Under the pieces are notes generated by a model, which saw only the letters and a program-made list of their open reading frames with translations, was not told the DNA's origin and did no database searches. A stretch of DNA of 64,000 nucleotides, taken from contig JAJPGZ010000002.1 of the NCBI GenBank assembly GCA_021325495.1, forward strand, positions 558,001 through 622,000. The letters run 5' to 3'. Below are positions 34,840 to 42,168 of this stretch, one piece after another. The position numbers and the translations under genes are program-made. The stretch is from Spartobacteria bacterium (GTDB lineage Bacteria > Verrucomicrobiota > Verrucomicrobiia > Chthoniobacterales > UBA10450). Each line of letters begins with the position of its first letter. Within the stretch, counting starts at the first letter, position 1.

Positions 34840-35661
34840 ATGATCACCCACCTCACTCCAGAAACGCGCAGCGTTGGGCGGTACGATGTCGATCTTGCGC
34901 GAACCAATTCGGCGATCGATTTCAGTCTCGTCATTCCGACCTACAACGAGCGGGAAAATCTGCCGGTTCTGCTGCAGCGACTCGATCGGATTCTCGCGCA
35001 TTACAAATTCGAAGTGATCGTCGTTGACGACGATTCTCCCGATAACACCTGGGCCGAAGCGCAGGTGCAGCAACATCGTTATCCGTGGCTGCGCGTGATT
35101 CGCCGGCACGGCGAACGCGGCTTGAGCTCCGCCGTCATTTGCGGTTTCCGTCACGCGCGCGGAAAAATTCTCGGCGTCATGGATGCGGATTTGCAACATG
35201 ACGACAAACGTTTGCCCGAGCTGCTGCGCAAAATGGGCCACGCTGATTTCGCGGTGGCGACGCGGCGCGCAGTCGGCGGCAGCGATGGAAAATGGAATTG
35301 GATGCGGCGATTCGTTAGCCACAGCGCGACGCTGCTGGCGAAATTAATCGCGCGCGTGCCGTTGTCGGATCCGATGTCGGGATTTTTCACCATGCGCCGC
35401 GAAATTTTTACCGCGGTGGACGATTGGGCGTTGAATCCGCGCGGCTACAAACTGCTCGTGTATCTGTATGCGCGCGCACTGCAGGCGCTCGGACGCGACA
35501 AGGTGCGGTTGAGCGAAGTCGGCTACGATTTCGGCGAACGCCTTCGCGGGACGAGTAAATTTTCGGCGAAAGTGATCTTGGAATTTGTTCTCATGCTGTT
35601 CGATCTGCGTTTGCATCCGCGGCATGATGCGGCGCGGGTGGCGTTATTGCCGGCGCGCTAA
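34840..35661 (+). CDS. Family 2 glycosyltransferase, dolichyl-phosphate mannosyltransferase-like
   Basis: 273 residues from ATG 34840; the longer frame to 34243 overlaps the previous gene out of frame. DFSLVIPTYNERENLPVLLQRL, FEVIVVDDDSPDNTWAEA, RHGERGLSSAVICGFRHARGKILGVMDADLQHDDKRLPELL (DAD metal site) and ALNPRGYKLLVYLYARAL and GYDFGERLRGTSKFS are the DPM1 pattern. No membrane helices follow, so it is the short soluble type. It should load a sugar on polyprenyl phosphate for the neighbouring GT39-like enzymes. Confidence 0.88.
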   Translation: MITHLTPETRSVGRYDVDLARTNSAIDFSLVIPTYNERENLPVLLQRLDRILAHYKFEVIVVDDDSPDNTWAEAQVQQHRYPWLRVIRRHGERGLSSAVICGFRHARGKILGVMDADLQHDDKRLPELLRKMGHADFAVATRRAVGGSDGKWNWMRRFVSHSATLLAKLIARVPLSDPMSGFFTMRREIFTAVDDWALNPRGYKLLVYLYARALQALGRDKVRLSEVGYDFGERLRGTSKFSAKVILEFVLMLFDLRLHPRHDAARVALLPAR

Positions 35662-37497
35662 TTCTTTCTCGAGCTCGAGGAATTCCGGCTGCGCCGGCGC
35701 GATCTTCAACGCTTCAGCAATCTCGCGTTGCGCGTTGGGGAGATCACCTTCGGCCGCGGCGGTTTTCGCGAGCAGAAAATGCGTCTTGGCATCATGTCGA
35801 TCTTGCGCGAGCGCGGCGGTAAAATACAAACGCGCGGCGGGAAGATCGTGCGCTTCGAGCGCGATCACGCCGAGATTATTTAAAGCGCCCTTGTGCCGCG
35901 GATCGACGCGAAGAGTTTCGCGATAGAATGCGCTGGCGTCGTCGCGTTGGTTTTGCGCGAGACGCAAATTGCCGAGGGCGAAATTGGTTTCGGCGTTGTC
36001 CGGCACATACGAGCGCGCGAGCAGCAATTTGCGCTCGGCCATCGCGTAATTGTTCGACTCGAGCGATTGCCGGCCGGAGTTGTAGGCATCGAGCGCCCAC
36101 AATGCGCGGTCGCGTTGCGGCCACGAAACAAACAGCGTCGAGACGACGAGGAGCGCGAAGTAGATGAAGACGATTCGCATGCGGGCGCGCGCGATCGATT
36201 CGTGCAAGATCGACAATCCACTCGCCGCAAAGACGAGCAGACCGGGAACGATCGGCAATCGATAACGCTCGGTCACGAACACCGGGAGCAACGCGCAAAG
36301 GTGTACAAGAATCGCGAGCGCGACCCAACGCGCAGTCGGATTGCGCCATTGCAAAATCATTCCCGGAACCGCCAGCGCGGCGACGAGACCGAAATAAATT
36401 CCGGGAAAAATCACGCCCTCTTCGCGCAAAATCGTGATGATGCTCAGATCGTCGTACTGAAATGCGCTCCAGAAGTTGCGAAACTTTCGCGCGAGCAGTC
36501 GCAACCAGTCGGTGAAGTTCCCGGCGATGTAGTGTTTCGCTTTCTCGGACCAGAAACGCGAGACCTCGGCGCGTGGCAACGGACGTCCGGCCGCAGATTC
36601 CGCGGCGCGAATCGAATCCTCCAGCATGGCGGATTGTCCGGCGCGCAGACCGGGCGGAAATTTTGGATAACCGTTCGCGTCGGGATTATTGCCGATCCAA
36701 AAATTGATGCCGCTGTGCGCGGAAAGGACCACCGGATCGCGCGCGATGAAGTAATTGTGAACCCAACACGGCGCCGTCCCGACAAACACGCCTAACAAGA
36801 GCACGAGTGCGGCGAAGGCGGCGCGAATGCGATTGTCGATCTTGCGCGGTTTTATCCATGTCGCCGCCAGGACCAACGGAATCAAAAACAGAATCGTCGC
36901 CACAGCCGTTGCGGTCACGCCGACGAGCAAACCGAGAAGCAACGATTCGCGCGGAGAGGGCGCGTGTTTGATTTCGGCGATTCGCCAAACGATTAGCCAA
37001 AAAACGAAGATGACCCAGGCCGTCGGCATGAGGATGGCGGAGTAGGCTTGGGCCGGGACGAAAAACGCCCAGGCAAAACCGGCCAGCCACGCGACAAGTT
37101 CTCGCGGTTGAGTCGCAGGCGAAGGGGTAGTTGTCGATCTTGCGCGGTTTTGCGTCAGGAGGAGCAAAGTCAGCCGAAAAATCAGGAGGGCAGTCCCGCC
37201 ATCGAGCAGGGCCTGAAGCAGTCCGGGAACGAATGGTCCGTAACCGCAGACTTTGTAGATGAAGGCGAGCAGATAGGCGTAACCGGGCAGCCCATAGAAG
37301 GCGACGTTAGCCGCCGATTCGCCGCGCAAAATCCGTTGCGCCCATGAGTCGTAGAAATGCATGTCGCCGCCGGACGGGAGCAGAAACGGCGAGGCGCTCA
37401 GCTGCACGAGCGCAATGAGACGGACCAGAACTACCGCCGCGAAAAGGTAATACGCCGGGCGAAGGCCATGGCGGGCGATGAAGGCGCGGATGTTCAC
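35644..37497 (-). CDS. GT39-like membrane protein with TPR tail
   Basis: 617 residues. About ten helices up to residue 460, first loop LLPSGGDMHFYDSWAQRILRGE with an acidic pair, then a soluble tail with TPR units (DNAETNFALGNLRLAQNQRDDASAFYRETLRVDPRHKGALNNLGVIALEAHDLPAARLYFTAAL). SGINFWIGNNPDANGYPKFPPGLRA resembles a substrate loop seen in bacterial glycosyltransferase-39/TPR fusions. Its end overlaps the convergent GT2 gene by 18 bp. Likely acts in surface glycan assembly. Confidence 0.72.
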   Translation of the reverse strand: MNIRAFIARHGLRPAYYLFAAVVLVRLIALVQLSASPFLLPSGGDMHFYDSWAQRILRGESAANVAFYGLPGYAYLLAFIYKVCGYGPFVPGLLQALLDGGTALLIFRLTLLLLTQNRARSTTTPSPATQPRELVAWLAGFAWAFFVPAQAYSAILMPTAWVIFVFWLIVWRIAEIKHAPSPRESLLLGLLVGVTATAVATILFLIPLVLAATWIKPRKIDNRIRAAFAALVLLLGVFVGTAPCWVHNYFIARDPVVLSAHSGINFWIGNNPDANGYPKFPPGLRAGQSAMLEDSIRAAESAAGRPLPRAEVSRFWSEKAKHYIAGNFTDWLRLLARKFRNFWSAFQYDDLSIITILREEGVIFPGIYFGLVAALAVPGMILQWRNPTARWVALAILVHLCALLPVFVTERYRLPIVPGLLVFAASGLSILHESIARARMRIVFIYFALLVVSTLFVSWPQRDRALWALDAYNSGRQSLESNNYAMAERKLLLARSYVPDNAETNFALGNLRLAQNQRDDASAFYRETLRVDPRHKGALNNLGVIALEAHDLPAARLYFTAALAQDRHDAKTHFLLAKTAAAEGDLPNAQREIAEALKIAPAQPEFLELEKELARRQ

Positions 37498-37549
37498 GTC
37501 CGGACGAGGCCTAACCGCTCGGCGGCTGGGATTCTAAAAACCAGAACCA

Positions 37550-37566
37550 TGGCATCAACGCTGCTT
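37550..37566 (+). promoter_or_regulatory. Candidate sigma-54 promoter upstream of the prepilin genes
   Basis: TGGCATCAACGCTGCTT has GG and GC separated by 10 bases, the -24/-12 spacing required by sigma-54, and lies about 64 bp before the first prepilin ATG. Pilin genes are sigma-54 dependent in several bacteria. One mismatch from the usual TGGCAC; a chance match is possible. Confidence 0.3.
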
Positions 37567-37629
37567 CATAAACGCCACATCCGCGAGGTAATCGCGGACT
37601 GCAATCAAACAAACCAAGAAAGCAATAAC

Positions 37630-38028
37630 ATGTTAAACAAACTGAACAAACGCCGCGGGGGCTTCACCCTCGTGGAAATCATGATCGTGGTCGCGATCAT
37701 CGCATTGTTAGCGGCGATTGCCGTCCCCGGGTTCCTCCGGGCTCGCAAGCGTTCCCAGGCCAGCCGAATTCTGAACGATCTTCGCTTGATCGACGCAGCG
37801 GTTGACCAGTACGCGATCGAGACGAACAAGGCGAGCGGCGCAGCGGTCGCGGTGACTGACTGGACTAACTACCTGAAGAAGAACTCGGCGCTCTGGAATA
37901 CGGGCAACGATCTCTTCGGTCAGCCCTACGGCCAGCAAACGGTCGACCAGCTGCCGAGAGTGCCGGCGAGCACGAAGAATTCGCTGTCGGATGTTGCCGA
38001 CACGAGTTTTTGGTCGCCGTACCAGTGA
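37630..38028 (+). CDS. Type IV prepilin-like / pseudopilin protein (copy 1)
   Basis: 132 residues from ATG 37630. The short basic leader MLNKLNKRRGG is cut before F12; mature FTLVEIMIVVAIIALLAAIAVPGFLRARKRSQA has Glu at mature position 5 and a hydrophobic helix, the universal prepilin signature. The rest (ILNDLRLIDAAVDQYAIETNKASGAAVAVTDWTNYLKKNSALWNTGNDLFGQPYG...SLSDVADTSFWSPYQ) is a small GspG-like globular part. It likely forms a type IV or type II-like filament. It has a close paralogue just downstream. Confidence 0.9.
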   Translation: MLNKLNKRRGGFTLVEIMIVVAIIALLAAIAVPGFLRARKRSQASRILNDLRLIDAAVDQYAIETNKASGAAVAVTDWTNYLKKNSALWNTGNDLFGQPYGQQTVDQLPRVPASTKNSLSDVADTSFWSPYQ

Positions 38029-38140
38029 GAGTCTAACGATTCATTCGCCTGTCATTTCCGCCTTAACCCGGGAGTGGCAGGGAATGAGTCGTGACTCCGC
38101 TTAATCGCTGGGCCCGGCTCGACTGAAAACCGCACTTATC

Positions 38141-38539
38141 ATGTTTAACTCTCATACCAAGCGCGGCGGTTTCACCCTGGTGGAAATCATGATCGTGGTT
38201 GCTATCATCGCGTTACTCGCTGCCATCGCTGTCCCCGGATTTCTACGCGCGCGCAAACGCTCTCAAGCCTCCAAAATTCTCAACGACCTGCGCATGATCG
38301 ACGCCGCGGTCGATCAATACGCCATCGAAACCAGCAAACTGACTGGCTATCCCGTGGCCGTGACTGATTGGACTAACTACGTCAAGAAAAACGCCGTGCT
38401 TTACACCACTGGCGCCGATCTTTTCGGAAACTCCTACGGCCCGCAGACGGTCGACACTATCCCGAAGGTTCCTCAAGCCGCGTTCGATTCGCTTTCGGAT
38501 GTAGCGGACACGAGCTTCTGGTCGCCTTTCGGACCGTAG
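38141..38539 (+). CDS. Type IV prepilin-like / pseudopilin protein (copy 2)
   Basis: 132 residues, same length as copy 1 and about 70 percent identical by eye (FTLVEIMIVVAIIALLAAIAVPGFLRARKRSQASKILNDLRMIDAAVDQYAIETSKL... DVADTSFWSPFGP). Leader MFNSHTKRGG, cleavage before F11. The pair is a recent tandem duplication separated by 112 bp, in which a perfect GGGAGT/ACTCC-type short inverted repeat and a weak motif-B-like word (TCTAACGA) are seen. Neither copy contains motif A. Confidence 0.9.
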   Translation: MFNSHTKRGGFTLVEIMIVVAIIALLAAIAVPGFLRARKRSQASKILNDLRMIDAAVDQYAIETSKLTGYPVAVTDWTNYVKKNAVLYTTGADLFGNSYGPQTVDTIPKVPQAAFDSLSDVADTSFWSPFGP

Positions 38540-38639
38540 CCAGGACCGCTCACATGAAACGTGGGCATTAAATTTGCAGTTAACCAGGGCGGAGAACCAA
38601 CCTTCTCCGCTCGTTAGCTTTCCCGACCCAACTCCCACA

Positions 38640-40736
38640 ATGAAGATCGACAACGACAAGATCGACAATCACCGGTCCGCTCGTTGGCGTTCGCTCGCAA
38701 CACTTCTCCGAAAACAGTGGCTGCGCGCTCTCATCATCGTCGCGCTGGGATTCGCCGTGCACGTTCCCGCGTTGCAAGGCCAGCTCGTGTGGGACGACGA
38801 TTATCTCGCGCGCGAAAATCCGTTCATGAAAAGCCCGCTTCTCGCCGTGGAAGCGTTTCGTCATTACCTCTTTCTCGATTCCTACTCCGCGCATTATCGG
38901 CCGGTGCAAAATCTCTCGCTCATGTTCGATTACTTTTTTTGGAACACGAACACGTTCGGTTTTCACCTCACCAACGTTTTGCTGCACGCCGCCGCCGGCG
39001 TTCTCCTCTACCTGCTTTTATCCCGAATCTTTGATTCGTTAGGGCAAATTTCGCGCAAGATCGACAACTCCATTTTCGCTTTCTTCGTCGCTGCCATCTG
39101 GGTCGTTCACCCGGTCCATAGTGCCGCGATCGATTACATCTCCGGCCGGGCCGACAGTCTCGCGTTCGTCTTCGCCTGCGCCGCATGGTTACTCTATTTC
39201 AAAGCGCGCAGCGCAACCTCGCGCATCGTTCGCGCGCTTGTTTATTGCAGCGCCGCCGTCAGCGCGCTGACCGCCTTGTGCTCGCGCGAAAGCGCTTTGA
39301 TGTGGGTCGCCCTCTTTTGCCTGCATCTCTTTGCCTTTGATAAAACTCTGACGCGTCGCGCCAAAATCTTCGCCGCGATCGGCTGTGCTTTGATCGTCGC
39401 GGCTTACGCCGGGCTGCGGGATTTACCGCAACAGCGTCCAAGTAAAGGTCCGTCCATGGATTGGACTCCGCCGGTGCGCGCGATGCTCCTGCTGCGCGCG
39501 CTCGGCGATTACACGCGCCTGCTCGTGTTCCCGTCGAATCTGCACATGGAGCGCACGATCTTTAACGGGCCGGCGTTTCAAAGCGAGCAGGGGCGCGAAG
39601 CGGCGCTCACGCTCGAGTACTTGTCGATCTTAGGAGTGACCTCTCTCGCGGCGTTCGTCGCGGCATCGTTCTGGCGCGGACGCGCGCAACGCATGCGCAT
39701 CGTTGGCGGGGCTTGGTTCATCATCGCCTTTTTGCCGATCTCGAACGTTGTCGATCTTAACGCGACCGTGGCCGAGCATTGGCTTTATCTTCCGAGCGTC
39801 GGCGCGTTTATTTTTCTTCTCGGGTGCGCGGCCGAATTCCGCATCAAAGCGGCGCAATTGAGTGCGCTCGCGGCTGCGTTGGTGATCGCGTTAGGCGTCC
39901 GCAGCGCTTATCGCAGTAGCGACTGGGTTGACGCGGAGACGTTCTATACGCGAACGGCCGAGGCCGGCGGCACAAGCGGCCGCGTCAGTGTAAACCTCGG
40001 CCAAATTTACATCGCACATGGCGAATACGCGAAAGCAGAAAAACTCTTTCGTAACGTTTTGAAATTTCAGCCCGATTACACCATCGCGCGCAACAATCTC
40101 GCGACCGCGCTCTCGCATCTCGGCCGCGACGAAGAAGCGATGAAAGTCCTGGCCGAAGCGACGGCCGGCGCGCACGAGAGTCGCCGCGATTATCCGCGAA
40201 CATGGATCGCGGCGGTGAATTATGCCGGCGTGCTCGCGCAAGAGGACATGGCGGGCGCGATTGAGGTGCTGGGCAAGGCGCGCGCGGATTATCCTGAAAA
40301 CTGGGAATTGATTGCGGGCGAAAGCGAATTGTATCGGCGAACGAATGATTTTTCGTGCGGGATCGAGCTCGTTAGGCCATTCGCGGAGAAGAATTGGTGG
40401 CATTACGCATCGTGGTTGGCACTGGGTCGCTTGCATGCCGAGAATGGAGATGTCGATCTTGCCGAAAGCGCTTTGCGTCATGCGAGCCAACTCGATGTGC
40501 ATGCGAGCGAGCCGTTGAATGTGCTCGCGCTCATTCAAATCCGACAGAACCATCTCGATGACGCGTTCCGTTCGCAGAGCCGCGCGGTGGCGCGGCAGCC
40601 GGAACAACCGCGCCAATACGTTTTGCTCTCGAATATTCTCGACAAAATGGGGCGCGCCGAAGAAGCGCGCGCGGCGTTGGCGAAAGTTTCGCAGCTTCGC
40701 GCATTGGCAGTGACGTCGCCGACGCACTCGCCCTGA
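38640..40736 (+). CDS. TMTC-like membrane protein with TPR repeats
   Basis: 698 residues from ATG 38640; the frame extends to 38574 without a better start. Codons 2-10 are a tandem motif A pair read as KIDNDKIDN. About ten helices lie at 25-430; the first loop GQLVWDDDYLARENPF has the acidic D-D-D of TMTC/PMT-type O-mannosyltransferases. VVHPVHSAAIDYISGRADSLAFVFACAAWLLYF is the family DUF1736-adjacent core. The C-terminal 250 residues are TPR (GRVSVNLGQIYIAHGEYAKAEKLFRNVLKFQPDYTIARNNLATALSHLGRDEEAMKVL). It may O-glycosylate proteins in the periplasm, possibly the adjacent pilins (inference). Confidence 0.78.
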   Translation: MKIDNDKIDNHRSARWRSLATLLRKQWLRALIIVALGFAVHVPALQGQLVWDDDYLARENPFMKSPLLAVEAFRHYLFLDSYSAHYRPVQNLSLMFDYFFWNTNTFGFHLTNVLLHAAAGVLLYLLLSRIFDSLGQISRKIDNSIFAFFVAAIWVVHPVHSAAIDYISGRADSLAFVFACAAWLLYFKARSATSRIVRALVYCSAAVSALTALCSRESALMWVALFCLHLFAFDKTLTRRAKIFAAIGCALIVAAYAGLRDLPQQRPSKGPSMDWTPPVRAMLLLRALGDYTRLLVFPSNLHMERTIFNGPAFQSEQGREAALTLEYLSILGVTSLAAFVAASFWRGRAQRMRIVGGAWFIIAFLPISNVVDLNATVAEHWLYLPSVGAFIFLLGCAAEFRIKAAQLSALAAALVIALGVRSAYRSSDWVDAETFYTRTAEAGGTSGRVSVNLGQIYIAHGEYAKAEKLFRNVLKFQPDYTIARNNLATALSHLGRDEEAMKVLAEATAGAHESRRDYPRTWIAAVNYAGVLAQEDMAGAIEVLGKARADYPENWELIAGESELYRRTNDFSCGIELVRPFAEKNWWHYASWLALGRLHAENGDVDLAESALRHASQLDVHASEPLNVLALIQIRQNHLDDAFRSQSRAVARQPEQPRQYVLLSNILDKMGRAEEARAALAKVSQLRALAVTSPTHSP
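38643..38668 (+). repeat. Tandem motif A pair, 15-bp period, inside a CDS
   Basis: Two copies start 15 bp apart directly after the start codon of the TMTC-like gene and keep the frame (KIDND KIDN). Confidence 0.92.
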
Positions 40737-40801
40737 TTCGCCGAGCGGTTACCGGGTTTCGCGTCGCGGGTTAGCTGCGCGCGTGTTACGATTCGTGGCT
40801 C

Positions 40802-41788
40802 ATGCAAATCGTCGTTCTCGGCGCGGGTGCGATCGGAAGTCTTTACGGAGCCAGGCTTGCCACCACTAATGAGGTCACGCTTGTTGGCCGGGCCGAGCAC
40901 GTGCGCGCGATTGAACGAGATGGTCTGCGCATCGAAGGCTTGGAAACGAAAACGATTCGTGTTCGTGCGACGACGGAGGTGCCGAAGCTCGAGCCGAACG
41001 CCGTGATTCTTCTGACCACGAAAGTACCTGACAGCGCGGGCGCGCTTGAACCTGTGCGAGCCCTCGTTAGGCACGACACGACAATTGTTGCCCTGCAAAA
41101 TGGTTTAGATAGCGATCGAATTGCCCGTGATGCGATCGCCGGGAAGGCGATCGTTCTTCGCGCTATTACGCAGTTCGGCGCCATCTTCGATCGTCCCGGG
41201 ACGATTCGATACATGGCGAGCGGATACACGCTGCTCGAAGATCATGAAAGGAGCGCGCGCATTGCGACTGTGTTCAATGAGGCCGGACTTGATTGCCGCA
41301 TCTCTCCGGACATCAGGACAGAAGTTTGGCGAAAACTGATTTTCAATTGCGTGGTTAATCCGGTCACGACGATCATCGGCGTCGAGGTGGGGGAAATTGT
41401 CGATCCACGTTTAAATCCGCTCAAGCAGCTCATCATTAACGAATGTGTGGCCGTGGCTGCAGCCGAAGGCATCGTGCTCCAGACGGATTTCATGCGCGAA
41501 ATCGAGAGCGCCTACGCGGGTTCGCACAATATTGTTTCGATGCGCCAGGATTTGTTGTGGGGGCGCGCCACTGAAATCGATTATCTCAACGGCTCGATTG
41601 CAGCTCTCGGCGCGAGCCACGACTTAGACTGCCCGGTCAATCGCGGCCTAACCGCTATCATAAAAGCGATGGAAGCGGAGCGGCGAAAGGACGAGGTGAC
41701 GATGTCAGCCTCCGCACCGTTGTTGCACTTCGACTCTCAACAACAATCGAGCTCGAGCCGTCGCCCTCAGCCGGCGCGAAAAAAATAA
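40802..41788 (+). CDS. 2-dehydropantoate 2-reductase (ketopantoate reductase)-like
   Basis: 328 residues. NADPH site QIVVLGAGAIGSLYGARLATTNEVTLVGR; ALQNGLDSDRIA; RAITQFGAIFDRPGTIRYMASG; EVWRKLIFNCVVNPVTTIIGVEVGEI (catalytic Lys region); and REIESAYAGSHNIVSMRQDLLWGRATEIDYLNGSIAALGASHDLDCPVNRGLTAIIKAME are all PanE hallmarks. It would reduce ketopantoate to pantoate for coenzyme A, or a related keto acid. The 27-residue C-terminal tail (SQQQSSSSRRPQPARKK) is extra. The gene and its flanks lack motif A over 1.9 kb, which may mark a later arrival. Confidence 0.88.
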   Translation: MQIVVLGAGAIGSLYGARLATTNEVTLVGRAEHVRAIERDGLRIEGLETKTIRVRATTEVPKLEPNAVILLTTKVPDSAGALEPVRALVRHDTTIVALQNGLDSDRIARDAIAGKAIVLRAITQFGAIFDRPGTIRYMASGYTLLEDHERSARIATVFNEAGLDCRISPDIRTEVWRKLIFNCVVNPVTTIIGVEVGEIVDPRLNPLKQLIINECVAVAAAEGIVLQTDFMREIESAYAGSHNIVSMRQDLLWGRATEIDYLNGSIAALGASHDLDCPVNRGLTAIIKAMEAERRKDEVTMSASAPLLHFDSQQQSSSSRRPQPARKK

Positions 41789-41831
41789 GCCAGTCGACCG
41801 ACCGGCGGGAAAAAATGAAAACAACCAACCG

Positions 41832-41852
41832 TCGCCGCCGCGCGGGCGGCGA
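41832..41852. terminator. GC-rich hairpin between convergent genes
   Basis: TCGCCGCC and GGCGGCGA form an 8-bp stem with a 5-base loop between the panE-like gene and the small convergent gene. No T-run; a bidirectional terminator role is plausible. Confidence 0.4.
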
Positions 41853-41885
41853 AACATTTCCAGCGACTAAATCGCGGAACGTTTC

Positions 41886-42107
41886 TTAGCGATTGCCTCC
41901 GACTCGGAACAGCACGTTGGCCGTCGTCGGAATCACGCTCAACCGGTCACATGGTTGCGGGATAGCCGAACCGGTGATGACGGCATAGCAAGCGAGCTTC
42001 TTATGTGGTTTCGCCAGCTTCACCGTTGGTTGCGTCGGGTTCGCAAACGCGGACCCACAAAACGCCAACGCCGCTACTGCGGCCGTTAGCTTCAATGCAG
42101 TTTTCAT
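41886..42107 (-). CDS. Small secreted protein of unknown function
   Basis: 73 residues with a clear signal peptide (MKTALKLTAAVAALAFCGSAFA). The mature 50 residues have two cysteines (KLACYAVITGSAIPQPCDRLSVIPTTANVLFRVGG) that could form a disulfide. I do not recognise a family. It starts downstream of a short gap after the TPR gene. Confidence 0.55.
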   Translation of the reverse strand: MKTALKLTAAVAALAFCGSAFANPTQPTVKLAKPHKKLACYAVITGSAIPQPCDRLSVIPTTANVLFRVGGNR

Positions 42108-42168
42108 GATGCAATTCTGGGCCCAAGCGCTCAGAAAGACAACATGAAAAGCGCGCGTGACGTTAGGT

